Assembly: GCA_037783545.1 (NCBI GenBank)
Contig: JBBELK010001194.1
Location: 173,384-237,383 of the forward strand
Direction of reading: 5' to 3'
Length of the DNA: 64,000 nucleotides
Source of the DNA: Henricia sp. BOLD:AAB3569
Taxonomy: Eukaryota; Echinodermata; Asteroidea; Spinulosida; Echinasteridae
This document shows, in pieces, positions 1-11,498 of the stretch. The translations under genes were made by a program, and so were the position numbers. The notes beneath the pieces are model-generated. The model was given only the letters and a program-made list of their open reading frames with translations, was not told the origin of the DNA and did no database searches. The number at the start of each line of letters is the position of its first letter. Position 1 is the first letter of the stretch.

Positions 1-1662
1 ATATATTCCGCACTTGTCATGCAAAATTGACAGATTTTCGCTGGGAAATGACGGAGAAATTTCAGAGTTTAGGGAAAAAGGAGCTCGGCTGCGTGGTTAT
101 TCCCCTAACCGTGGCTGTTGGGACACCCTGCGCATGCGCCGCGCTGGTGTACATTTGTACGGCCGTTGACTCACCCCAGATTGTGACGGGAATTAGGTCA
201 AAGTGTGTCCCAAATGCCGGCAAATTTGGAAATCAAGGAATTTTCCAACCAACTTCAAATTTTGCATGCTCCAAACTGTATATATTCCGCACTTGTCATG
301 CAAAATTGACAGATTTTCGCTGGGAAATGACGGAGAAATTTCAGAGTTTAGGGAAAACGGAGATCGGCTGCGTGGTTATTCTCCTAACCGTGGCTGTTGG
401 GACACCCTGCGCATGCGCCGCGCTGGTGTACATTTGTACGGCCGTTGACTCACCCCAGATTGTGACGGGAATTAGGTCAAAGTGTGTTCCAAATGCCGGC
501 AAATTTGGAAATCAAGGAATTTTCCAACCAACTTCAAATTTTGCATGCTCCAAACTGTATATATTCCGCACTTGTCATGCAAAATTGACAGATTTTCGCT
601 GGGAAATGACGGAGAAATTTCAGAGTTTAGGGAAAACGGAGCTCGGCTGCGTGGTTATTCCCCTAACCGTGGCTGTTGGGACACCCTGCGCCGCGCTGGT
701 GTACATTTGTACGGCCGTTGACTCACCCCAGATTGTGACGGGAATTAGGTCAAAGTGTGTCCCAAATGCCGGCAAATTTGGAAATCAAGGAATTTTCCAA
801 CCAACTTCAAATTTTGCATGCTCCAAACTGTATATATTCCGCACTTGTCATGCAAAATTGACAGATTTTCGCTGGGAAATGACGGAGAAATTTCAGAGTT
901 TAGGGAAAAAGGAGCTCGGCTGCGTGGTTATTCCCCTAACCGTGGCTGTTGGGACACCCTGCGCATGCGCCGCGCTGGTGTACATTTGTACGGCCGTTGA
1001 CTCACCCCAGATTGTGACGGGAATTAGGTCAAAGTGTGTCCCAAATGCCGGCAAATTTGGAAATCAAGGAATTTTCCAACCAACTTCAAATTTTGCATGC
1101 TCCAAACTGTATATATTCCGCACTTGTCATGCAAAATTGACAGATTTTCGCTGGGAAATGACGGAGAAATTTCAGAGTTTAGGGAAAACGGAGATCGGCT
1201 GCGTGGTTATTCTCCTAACCGTGGCTGTTGGGACACCCTGCGCATGCGCCGCGCTGGTGTACATTTGTACGGCCGTTGACTCACCCCAGATTGTGACGGG
1301 AATTAGGTCAAAGTGTGTTCCAAATGCCGGCAAATTTGGAAATCAAGGAATTTTCCAACCAACTTCAAATTTTGCATGCTCCAAACTGTATATATTCCGC
1401 ACTTGTCATGCAAAATTGACAGATTTTCGCTGGGAAATGACGGAGAAATTTCAGAGTTTAGGGAAAACGGAGCTCGGCTGCGTGGTTATTCCCCTAACCG
1501 TGGCTGTTGGGACACCCTGCGCCGCGCTGGTGTACATTTGTACGGCCGTTGACTCACCCCAGATTGTGACGGGAATTAGGTCAAAGTGTGTCCCAAATGC
1601 CGGCAAATTTGGAAATCAAGGAATTTTCCAACCAACTTCAAATTTTGCATGCTCCAAACTGT
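1..1662 (+). repeat. Higher-order repeat: 831-bp trimer, two copies
   Basis: Three distinguishable monomers repeat in order. One long form has GGGAAAAAGG. The next long form has GGAGATCGG, TTCTCCTAA and, at its end, GTGTGTTCC. The third is an ordinary short form. Their diagnostic bases recur exactly 831 bp apart (GAGATCGG at 360 and 1,191; GTGTTCC at 484 and 1,315), where 831 = 279 + 279 + 273. The first copy is probably cut by the window edge. The pattern stops at the next monomer, which has GAGACATTT instead. Confidence 0.9.
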
Positions 1663-2695
1663 ATATATTCCGCACTTGTCATGCAAAATTGACAGATTTT
1701 CGCTGGGAAATGACGGAGACATTTCAGAGTTTAGGGAAAACGGAGCTCGGCTGCGTGGTTATTCCCCTAACCGTGGCTGTTGGGACACCCTGCGCATGCG
1801 CCGCGCTGGTGTACATTTGTACGGCCGTTGACTCACCCCAGATTGTGACGGGAATTAGGTCAAAGTGTGTCCCAAATGCCGGCAAATTTGGAAATCAAGG
1901 AATTTTCCAACCAACTTCAAATTTTGCATGCTCCAAACTGTATATATTCCGCACTTGTCATGCAAAATTGACAGATTTTCGCTGGGAAATTACGGAGAAA
2001 TTTCAGAGTTTAGGGAAAACGGAGCTCGCCTGCGTGGTTATTCCCCTAACCATGGCTGTTGGGACACCCTGCGCCGCGCTGGTGTACATTTGTACGGCCG
2101 TTGACTCACCCCAGATTGTGACGGGAATTAGGTCAAAGTGTGTCCCAAATGCCGGCAAATTTGGAAATCAAGGAATTTTCCAACCAACTTCAAATTTTGC
2201 ATGCTCCCAACTGTATATATTCCGCACTTGTCATGCAAAATTGACAGATTTTCGCTGGGAAATTACGGAGAAATTTCAGAGTTTAGGGAAAACGGAGCTC
2301 GGCTGCGTGGTTATTCCCCTAACCGTGGCTGTTGGGACACCCTGCGCATGCGCCGCGCTGGTGTACATTTGTACGGCCGTTGACTCACCCCAGATTGTGA
2401 CGGGAATTAGGTCAAAGTGTGTCCCAAATGCCGGCAAATTTGGAAATCAAGGAATTTTCCAACCAACTTCAAATTTTGCATGCTCCAAACTGTATATATT
2501 CCGCACTTGTCATGCAAAATTGACAGATTTTCGCTGGGAAATGACGGATAAATTTCAGAGTTTAGGGAAAACGGAGCTCGGCTGCGTGGTTATTCCCCTA
2601 ACCGTGGCTGTTGGGACACCCTGCGCATGCGCCGCGCTGGTGTACATTTGTACGGCCGTTGACTCACCCCAGATTGTGACGGGAATTAGGTCAAA

Positions 2696-3254
2696 GTGTG
2701 TCCCAAATGCCGGCAAATTTGGAAATCAAGGAATTTTCCAACCAACTTCAAATTTTGCATGCTCCAAACTGTATATATTCCGCACTTGTCATGCAAAATT
2801 GACAGATTTTCGCTGGGAAATTACGGAGAAATTTCAGAGCTTAGGGAAAACGGAGATCGGCTGCGTGGTTATTCTCCTAACCGTGGCTGTTGGGACACCC
2901 TGCGCATGCGCCGCGCTGGTGTACATTTAGTACGGCCGTTGACTCACCCCAGATTGTGACGGGAATTAGGTCAAAGTGTGTTCCAAATGCCGGCAAATTT
3001 GGAAATCAAGGAATTTTTCAACCAACTTCAAATTTTGCATGCTCCAAACTGTATATATTCCGCACTTGTCATGCAAAATTGACAGATTTTCGCTGGGAAA
3101 TTACGGAGAAATTTCAGAGCTTAGGGAAAACGGAGATCGGCTGCGTGGTTATTCTCCTAACCGTGGCTGTTGGGACACCCTGCGCATGCGCCGCGCTGGT
3201 GTACATTTGTACGGCCGTTGACTCACCCCAGATTGTGACGGGAATTAGGTCAAA
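2696..3254 (+). repeat. Tandem duplicated long-form monomer pair
   Basis: Two successive monomers share GAAATTACGG, CAGAGCTTAGG, GGAGATCGG and TTCTCCTAA, a combination I do not see together elsewhere. The first has one extra A in CATTTAGTACGG near 2,929, which makes it 280 bp and ends the long open frame there. The second is 279 bp. They look like a single-monomer duplication followed by one insertion. Monomers of the left-hand trimer (near 360 and 1,191) share only the GAGATCGG, TTCTCC and GTGTTCC variants. Confidence 0.8.
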
Positions 3255-4073
3255 GTGTGTTCCAAATGCCGGCAAATTTGGAAATCATGGAATTTTTCAA
3301 CCAACTTCAAATTTTGCATGCTCCAAACTGTATATATTCCGCACTTGTCATGCAAAATTGACAGATTTTCGCTGGGAAATGACGGAGAAATTTCAGAGTT
3401 TAGGGAAAACGGAGCTCGGCTGCGTGGTTATTCCCCTAACCGTGGCTGTTGGGACACCCTGCGCCGCGCTGGTGTACATTTGTACGGCCGTTGACTCACC
3501 CCAGATTGTGACGGGAATTAGGTCAAAGTGTGTCCCAAATGCCGGCAAATTTGGAAATCAAGGAATTGTCCAACCAACTTCAAATTTTGCATGCTCCAAA
3601 CTGTATATATTCCGCACTTGTCATGCAAAATTGACAGATTTTCGCTGGGAAATGACGGAGAAATTTCAGAGTTTAGGGAAAACGGAGCTCGGCTGCGTGG
3701 TTATTCCCCTAACCGTGGCTGTTGGGACACCCTGCGCCGCGCTGGTGTACATTTGTACGGCCGTTGACTCACCCCAGATTGTGACGGGAATTAGGTCAAA
3801 GTGTGTCCCAAATGCCGGCAAATTTGGAAATCAAGGAATTTTCCAACCAACTTCAAATTTTGCATGCTCCAAACTGTATATATTCCGCACTTGTCATGCA
3901 AAATTGACAGATTTTCGCTGGGAAATGACGGAGAAATTTCAGAGTTTAGGGAAAACGGAGCTCGGCTGCGTGGTTATTCCCCTAACCGTGGCTGTTGGGA
4001 CACCCTGCGCCGCGCTGGTGTACATTTGTACGGCCGTTGACTCACCCCCGATTGTGACGGGAATTAGGTCAAA

Positions 4074-6821
4074 GTGTGTCCCAAATGCCGGCAAATTTGG
4101 AAATCAAGGAATTTTCCAACCAACTTCAAATTTTGCATGCTCCAAACTGTATATATTCCGCACTTGTCATGCAAAATTGACAGATTTTCGCTGGGAAATG
4201 ACGGAGAAATTTCAGAGTTTAGGGAAAACGGAGCTCGGCTGCGTGGTTATTCCCCTAACCGTGGCTGTTGGGACACCCTGCGCCGCGCTGGTGTACATTT
4301 GTACGGCCGTTGACTCACCCCAGATTGTGACGGGAATTATGTCAAAGTGTGTCCCAAATGCCGGCAAATTTGGAAATCAAGGAATTTTCCAACCAACTTC
4401 AAATTTTGCATGCTCCAAACTGTATATATTCCGCACTTGTCATGCAAAATTGACAGATTTTCGCTGGGAAATGACGGAGAAATTTCAGAGTTTAGGGAAA
4501 ACGGAGCTGGGCTGCGTGGTTATTCCCCTAACCGTGGCTGTTGGGACACCCTGCGCATGCGCCGCGCTGGTGTACATTTGTACGGCCGTTGACTCACCCC
4601 AGATTGTGACGGGAATTAGGTCAAAGTGTGTCCCAAATGCCGGCAAATTTGGAAATCAACGAATTTTCCAACCAACTTCAAATTTTGCATGCTCCAAACT
4701 GTATATATTCCGCACTTGTCATGCAAAATTGACAGATTTTCGCTGGGAAATGACGGAGAAATTTCAGAGTTTAGGGAAAACGGAGCTCGGCTGCGTGGTT
4801 ATTCCCCTAACCGTGGCTGTTGGGACACCCTGCGCCGCGCTGGTGTACATTTGTACGGCCGTTGACTCACCCCCGATTGTGACGGGAATTAGGTCAAAGT
4901 GTGTCCCAAATGCCGGCAAATTTGGAAATCAAGGAATTTTCCAACCAACTTCAAATTTTGCATGCTCCAAACTGTATATATTCCGCACTTGTCATGCAAA
5001 ATTGACAGATTTTCGCTGGGAAATGACGGAGAAATTTCAGAGTTTAGGGAAAACGGAGCTCGGCTGCGTGGTTATTCCCCTAACCGTGGCTGTTGGGACA
5101 CCCTGCGCCGCGCTGGTGTACATTTGTACGGCCGTTGACTCACCCCAGATTGTGACGGGAATTATGTCAAAGTGTGTCCCAAATGCCGGCAAATTTGGAA
5201 ATCAAGGAATTTTCCAACCAACTTCAAATTTTGCATGCTCCAAACTGTATATATTCCGCACTTGTCATGCAAAATTGACAGATTTTCGCTGGGAAATGAC
5301 GGAGAAATTTCAGAGTTTAGGGAAAACGGAGCTGGGCTGCGTGGTTATTCCCCTAACCGTGGCTGTTGGGACACCCTGCGCATGCGCCGCGCTGGTGTAC
5401 ATTTGTACGGCCGTTGACTCACCCCAGATTGTGACGGGAATTAGGTCAAAGTGTGTCCCAAATGCCGGCAAATTTGGAAATCAAGGAATTTTCCAACCAA
5501 CTTCAAATTTTGCATGCTCCAAACTGTATATATTCCGCACTTGTCATGCAAAATTGACAGATTTTCGCTGGGAAATGACGGAGAAATTTCAGAGTTTAGG
5601 GAAAACGGAGCTCGGCTGGGTGGTTATTCCCCTAACCGTGGCTGTTGGAACACCCTGCGCCGCGCTGGTGTACATTTGTACGGCCGTTGACTCACCCCAG
5701 ATTGTGACGGGAATTAGGTCAAAGTGTGTCCCAAATGCCGGCAAATTTGGAAATCAAGGAATTTTCCAACCAACTTTAAATTTTGCATGCTCCAAACTGT
5801 ATATATTCCGCACTTGTCATGCAAAATTGACAGATTTTCGCTGGGAAATGACGGAGAAATTTCAGAGTTTAGGGAAAACGGAGCTCGGCTGCGTGGTTAT
5901 TCCCCTAACCGTGGCTGTTGGGACACCCTGCGCCGCGCTGGTGTACATTTGTACGGCCGTTGACTCACCCCAGATTGTGACGGGAATTAGGTCAAAGTGT
6001 GTCCCAAATGCCGGCAAATTTGGAAATCAAGGAATTTTCCAACCAACTTCAAATTTTGCATGCTCCAAACTGTATATATTCCGCCGTTGTCATGCAAAAT
6101 TGACAGATTTTCGCTGGGAAATGACGTAGAAATTTCAGAGTTTAGGGAAAACGGAGCTCGGCTGCGTGGTTATTCCCCTAACCGTGGCTGTTGGGACACC
6201 CTGCGCCGCGCTGGTGTACATTTGTACGGCCGTTGACTCACCCCCGATTGTGACGGGAATTAGGTCAAAGTGTGTCCCAAATGCCGGCAAATTTGGAAAT
6301 CAAGGAATTTTCCAACCAACTTCAAATTTTGCATGCTCCAAACTGTATATATTCCGCACTTGTCATGCAAAATTGACAGATTTTCGCTGGGAAATGACGG
6401 AGAAATTTCAGAGTTTAGGGAAAACGGAGCTCGGCTGCGTGGTTATTCCCCTAACCGTGGCTGTTGGGACACCCTGCGCCGCGCTGGTGTACATTTGTAC
6501 GGCCGTTGACTCACCCCAGATTGTGACGGGAATTATGTCAAAGTGTGTCCCAAATGCCGGCAAATTTGGAAATCAAGGAATTTTCCAACCAACTTCAAAT
6601 TTTGCATGCTCCAAACTGTATATATTCCGCACTTGTCAAGCAAAATTGACAGATTTTCGCTGGGAAATGACGGAGAAATTTCAGAGTTTAGGGAAAACGG
6701 AGCTGGGCTGCGTGGTTATTCCCCTAACCGTGGCTGTTGGGACACCCTGCGCATGCGCCGCGCTGGTGTACATTTGTACGGCCGTTGACTCACCCCAGAT
6801 TGTGACGGGAATTAGGTCAAA
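4074..6821 (+). repeat. 825-bp trimer with partial later copy
   Basis: Three marks recur in order: a CACCCCCGATTG junction (ending 4,050, 4,875 and 6,246), then GGAATTATGTC, then GGAGCTGGGCTGC followed by a long-form core. The first two copies are 825 bp apart (273 + 273 + 279). The third follows 1,371 bp later, after two extra monomers. After the second and third copies comes a monomer with GGCTGGGTGG and GTTGGAACACC (near 5,615 and 6,986), so at least four monomers were copied together at that step. Confidence 0.88.
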
Positions 6822-7094
6822 GTGTGTCCCAAATGCCGGCAAATTTGGAAATCAAGGAATTTTCCAACCAACTTCAAATTTTGCATGCTCCAAACTGTAT
6901 ATATTCCGCACTTGTCATGCAAAATTGACAGATTTTCGCTGGGAAATGACGGAGAAATTTCAGAGTTTAGGGAAAACGGAGCTCGGCTGGGTGGTTATTC
7001 CCCTAACCGTGGCTGTTGGAACACCCTGCGCCGCGCTGGTGTACATTTGTACGGCCGTTGACTCACCCCAGATTGTGACGGGAATTAGGTCAAA

Positions 7095-8458
7095 GTGTGT
7101 CCCAAATGCCGGCAAATTTGGAAATCAAGGAATTTTCCAACCAACTTCAAATTTTGCATGCTCCAAACTGTATATATTCCGCACTTGTCATGCAAAATTG
7201 ACAGATTTTCGCTGGGAAATGACGGAGAAATTTCAGAGTTTAGTGAAAACGGAGCTCGGCTGCGTGGTTATTCCCCTAACCGTGGCTGTTGGGACACCCT
7301 GCGCCGCGCTGGTGTACATTTGTACGGCCGTTGACTCGCCCCAGATTGTGACGGGAATTCGGTCAAAGTGTGTCCCAAATGCCGGAAAATTTGGAAATCA
7401 AGGAATTTTCCAACCAACTTCAAATTTTGCATGCTCCAAACTGTATATATTCCGCACTTGTCATGCAAAATTGACAGATTTTCGCTGGGAAATGACGGAG
7501 AAATTTCAGAGTTTAGTGAAAACGGAGCTCGGCTGCGTGGTTATTCCCCTAACCGTGGCTGTTGGGACACCCTGCGCCGCGCTGGTGTACATTTGTACGG
7601 CCGTTGACTCGCCCCAGATTGTGACGGGAATTCGGTCAAAGTGTGTCCCAAATGCCGGAAAATTTGGAAATCAAGGAATTTTCCAACCAACTTCAAATTT
7701 TGCATGCTCCAAACTGTATATATTCCGCACTTGTCATGCAAAATTGACAGATTTTCGCTGGGAAATGACGGAGAAATTTCAGAGTTTAGTGAAAACGGAG
7801 CTCGGCTGCGTGGTTATTCCCCTAACCGTGGCTGTTGGGACACCCTGCGCCGCGCTGGTGTACATTTGTACGGCCGTTGACTCGCCCCAGATTGTGACGG
7901 GAATTCGGTCAAAGTGTGTCCCAAATGCCGGAAAATTTGGAAATCAAGGAATTTTCCAACCAACTTCAAATTTTGCATGCTCCAAACTGTATATATTCCG
8001 CACTTGTCATGCAAAATTGACAGATTTTCGCTGGGAAATGACGGAGAAATTTCAGAGTTTAGTGAAAACGGAGCTCGGCTGCGTGGTTATTCCCCTAACC
8101 GTGGCTGTTGGGACACCCTGCGCCGCGCTGGTGTACATTTGTACGGCCGTTGACTTGCCCCAGATTGTGACGGGAATTCGGTCAAAGTGTGTCCCAAATG
8201 CCGGAAAATTTGGAAATCAAGGAATTTTCCAACCAACTTCAAATTTTGCATGCTCCAAACTGTATATATTCCGCACTTGTCATGCAAAATTGACAGATTT
8301 TCGCTGGGAAATGACGGATAAATTTCAGAGTTTAGGGAAAACGGAGCTCGGCTGCGTGGTTATTTCCCTAACCGTGGCTGTTGGGACACCCTGCGCCGCG
8401 CTGGTGTACATTTGTACGGCCGTTGACTCACCCAGATTGTGACGGGAATTAGGTCAAA
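7095..8458 (+). repeat. EcoRI-subfamily block, first copy
   Basis: Five short-form monomers share TTTAGTGAAAAC, GACTCGCC, GGGAATTCGG and GCCGGAAAAT in a shifting combination. Four EcoRI sites (GAATTC) lie at 7,355, 7,628, 7,901 and 8,174, each 273 bp apart. The last monomer has GGATAAATTT and TTATTTCCC and ends in a junction lacking one C (CTCACCCAG near 8,428), which makes it 272 bp. The next monomer has CGCACGTGTC and TTTCGATGGG. The whole sequence recurs three more times in the window. Confidence 0.9.
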
Positions 8459-10047
8459 GTGTGTCCCAAATGCCGGCAAATTTGGAAATCAAGGAATTTT
8501 CCAACCAACTTCAAATTTTGCATGCTCCAAACTGTATATATTCCGCACGTGTCATGCAAAATTGACAGATTTTCGATGGGAAATGACGGAAAAATTTCAG
8601 AGTTTAGGGAAAACGGAGCTCGGCTGCGTGGTTATTCCCCTAACCGTGGCTGTTGGGACACCCTGCGCATGCGCCGCGCTGGTGTACATTTGTACGGCCG
8701 TTGACTCACCCCAGATTGTGACGGGAATTAGGTCAAAGTGTGTCCCAAATGCCGGCGAATTTGGAAATCAAGGTATTTTCCAACCAACTTCAAATTTTGC
8801 ATGCTCCAAACTGTATATATTCCGCACTTGTCATGCAAAATTGACAGATTTTCGCTGGGAAATGACGGAGAAATTTCAGAGTTTAGGGAAAACGGAGCTC
8901 GGCTGCGTGGTTATTCCCCTAACCGTGGCTGTTGGGACACCCTGCGCATGCGCCGCGCTGGTGTACATTTGTACGGCCGTTGACTCACCCCATATTGTGA
9001 CGGGAATTAGGTCAAAGTGTGTCCCAAATGCCGGCAAATTTGGAAATCAAGGAATTTTCCAACCAACTTCAAATTTTGCATGCTCCAAACTGTATATATT
9101 CCGCACTTGTCATGCAAAATTGACAGATTTTCGCTGGGAAATGACGGAGAAATTTCAGAGTTTAGGGAAAACGGAGCTCGGCTGCGTGGTTATTCCCCTA
9201 ACCGTGGCTGTTGGGACACCCTGCGCCGCGCTGGTGTACATTTGTACGGCCGTTGACTCACCCCAGATTGTGACGGGAATTAGGTCAAAGTGTGTCCCAA
9301 ATGCCGGCAAATTTGGAAATCAAGGAATTTTCCAACCAACTTCAAATTTTGCATGCTCCAAACTGTATATATTCCGCACTTGTCATGCAAAATTGACAGA
9401 TTTTCGCTGGGAAATGACGGAGAAATTTCAGAGTTTAGGGAAAACGGAGCTCGGCTGCGTGGTTATTCCCCTAACCGTGGCTGTTGGGACACCCTGCGCA
9501 TGCGCCGCGCTGGTGTACATTTGTACGGCCGTTGACTCACCCCAGATTGTGACGAGAATTAGGTCAAAGTGTGTCCCAAATGCCGGCAAATTTGGAAATC
9601 AAGGAATTTTTCAACCAACTTCAAATTTTGCATGCTCCAAACTGTATATATTCCGCACTTGTCATGCAAAATTGACAGATTTTCGCTGGGAAATGACGGA
9701 GAAATTTCAGAGTTTAGGGAAAACGGAGCTCGGCTGTGTGGTTATTCCCCTAACCGTGGCTGTTGGGACACCCTGCGCCGCGCTGGTGTACATTTGTACG
9801 GCCGTTGACTCACCCCAGATTGTGACGGGAATTAGGTAAAAGTGTGTCCCAAATGCCGGCAAATTTGGAAATCAAGGAATTTTCCAACCAACTTCAAATT
9901 TTGCATGCTCCAAACTGTATATATTCCGCACTTGTCATGCAAAATTGACAGATTTTCGCTGGGAAATGACGGAGAAATTTCAGAGTTTAGGGAAAACGGA
10001 GCTCGGCTGCGTGGTTATTCCCCTAACCGTGGCTGTTGGGACACCCT

Positions 10048-10057
10048 GCGCATGCGC
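10048..10057. promoter_or_regulatory. NRF1-type palindrome GCGCATGCGC (example in one monomer)
   Basis: The ten bases form a perfect palindrome that matches the known consensus for the animal transcription factor NRF1 (YGCGCAnGCGCR) at every core position. It is present in all 279-bp monomers and most 274-bp monomers and is absent from 273-bp monomers. The match is seen directly; binding in this genome is inference and depends on the organism having an NRF1 homologue and on CpG methylation, to which NRF1 is sensitive. Confidence 0.45.
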
Positions 10058-10066
10058 CGCGCTGGT

Positions 10067-10084
10067 GTACATTTGTACGGCCGT
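10067..10084. repeat. Adjacent short palindromes in the GC-rich core (example)
   Basis: GTACAttTGTAC at 10,067-10,078 is an inverted repeat with 5-bp arms and a 2-bp spacer. ACGGCCGT at 10,077-10,084 is a perfect 8-bp palindrome that overlaps it by two bases. With GCGCATGCGC upstream and TGACTCA downstream, four dyad or dyad-like elements lie within 44 bp in long-form monomers. A further palindrome, TGCCGGCA, lies at 9,854-9,861 of the same monomer. Confidence 0.7.
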
Positions 10085-10091
10085 TGACTCA
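10085..10091. promoter_or_regulatory. AP-1/TRE-type heptamer TGACTCA (example in one monomer)
   Basis: The heptamer is the textbook AP-1 (TRE) element, bound by bZIP dimers in animals and by Gcn4-type factors in fungi. It occurs at the same place in most monomers, 27 bp downstream of the GCGCATGCGC core when that is present. It is lost in monomers reading GACTCGCC (the EcoRI subfamily), GATTCACC or TTAACTCACC. A 7-bp match in a satellite can arise by chance, so any function is unproven. Confidence 0.35.
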
Positions 10092-10393
10092 CCCCAGATT
10101 GTGACGGGAATTAGGTCAAAGTGTGTCCCAAATGCCGGCAAATTTGGAAATCAAGGAATTTTCCAACCAACTTCAAATTTTGCATGCTCCAAACTGTATA
10201 TATTCCGCACTTGTCATGCAAAATTGACAGATTTTCGCTGGGAAATGACGGAGAAATTTCAGAGTTTAGGGAAAACGGAGCTCGGCTGCGTGGTTATTCC
10301 CCTAACCGTGGCTGTTGGGACACCCTGCGCCGCGCTGGTGTACATTTGTACGGCCGTTGACTCACCCCAGATTGTGACGGGAATTAGGTCAAA

Positions 10394-10666
10394 GTGTGTC
10401 CCAAATGCCGGCAAATTTGGAAATCAAGGAATTTTCCAACCAACTTCAAATTTTGCATGCTCCAAACTGTATATATTCCGCACTTGTCATGCAAAATTGA
10501 CAGATTTTCGCTGGGAAATGACGGAGAAATTTCAGAGTTTAGGGAAAACGGAGCTCGGCTGCGTGGTTATTCCCCTAACCGTGGCTGTTGGGACACCCTG
10601 CGCCGCGCTGGTGTACATTTGTACGGCCGTTGACTCACCCCAGATTGTGACGGGAATTAGGTCAAA
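10394..10666 (+). repeat. Representative 273-bp (short-form) monomer
   Basis: This is a typical copy of the commonest form, phased arbitrarily to begin GTGTGTCCC. By hand count it has 62 C and 67 G (47% GC) and 14 CpG against about 15 expected. The first 100 bases are AT-rich and include TATATAT. The last 100 are GC-rich and carry several short palindromes. It differs from the long form by a 6-bp deletion inside the GCGC-rich core, where CTGCGCATGCGCCGCGC becomes CTGCGCCGCGC. The length is exactly 91 codons. Confidence 0.95.
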
Positions 10667-11498
10667 GTGTGTCCCAAATGCCGGCAAATTTGGAAATCAA
10701 GGAATTTTCCAACCAACTTCAAATTTTGCATGCTCCAAACTGTATATATTCCGCACTTGTCATGCAAAATTGACAGATTTTCGCTGGGAAATGACGGAGA
10801 AATTTCAGAGTTTAGGGAAAACGGAGCTCGGCTGCGTGGTTATTCCCCTAACCGTGGCTGTTGGGACACCCTGCGCATGCGCCGCGCTGGTGTACATTTG
10901 TACGGCCGTTGACTCACCCCCAGATTGTGACGAGAATTAGGTCAAAGTGTGTCCCAAATGCCGGCAAATTTGGAAATCAAGGAATTTTTCAACCAACTTC
11001 AAATTTTGCATGCTCCAAACTGTATATATTCCGCACTTGTCATGCAAAATTGACAGATTTTCGCTGGGAAATGACGGAGAAATTTCAGAGTTTAGGGAAA
11101 ACGGAGCTCGGCTGCGTGGTTATTCCCCTAACCGTGGCTGTTGGGACACCCTGCGCCGCGCTGGTGTACATTTGTACGGCCGTTGACTCACCCCAGATTG
11201 TGACGGGAATTATGTCAAAGTGTGTCCCAAATGCCGGAAAATTTGGAAATCAAGGAATTTTCCAACCAACTTCAAATTTTGCATGCTCCAAACTGTATAT
11301 ATTCCGCACTTGTCATGCAAAATTGACAGATTTTCGCTGGGAAATGACGGAGAAATTTCAGAGTTTAGGGAAAACGGAGCTGGGCTGCGTGGTTATTCCC
11401 CTAACCGTGGCTGTTGGGACACCCTGCGCATGCGCCGCGCTGGTGTACATTTGTACGGCCGTTGACTCACCCCAGATTGTGACGGGAATTAGGTCAAA

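Larger units (their letters stand above)
9842..10120 (+). repeat. Representative 279-bp (long-form) monomer
   Basis: This copy retains the six bases absent from the short form, giving the core CTGCGCATGCGCCGCGC near position 10,047. The extra bases complete a perfect 10-bp palindrome, GCGCATGCGC, and a second SphI site (GCATGC); the first SphI site lies in the AT-rich half and is present in nearly every monomer. The length is exactly 93 codons. Long and short forms are interspersed in a pattern that is itself copied in the higher-order repeats. Confidence 0.95.

Noticed and set aside
203-448. Repeated 79-87-codon frames beginning at GTGTGTCCC in every monomer
   Set aside because: This is a second frame of the same satellite, present once per monomer and ended by the TGA of TTGACTCA. 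It needs a GTG start and has no ribosome-binding or Kozak context.
27-2930. Open frame of 967 codons, and similar frames elsewhere up to 1,079 codons, as real protein-coding genes
   Set aside because: They consist wholly of satellite monomers, with no unique start or end region and no recognisable domain. They are cut by amplified nonsense variants and by one- and five-base indels. Variants that change the residue clearly outnumber silent ones by eye, as expected without selection.
7268-7468. 66-codon reverse-strand frames in the EcoRI subfamily and near 22.6, 33.3, 41.6 and 46.8 kb
   Set aside because: They appear only where a single substitution removes a stop on the reverse strand. No homology or gene structure is visible.
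9918-9924. TATATAT in each monomer as a proven promoter TATA box
   Set aside because: A short AT run in an AT-rich half-monomer is expected by chance. There is no transcript evidence, so it is noted only as part of the monomer description.
10067-10078. GTACAttTGTAC as a steroid hormone receptor element
   Set aside because: The half-sites are separated by 2 bp, whereas glucocorticoid and progesterone elements need 3 bp between ACA- and TGT-type halves.
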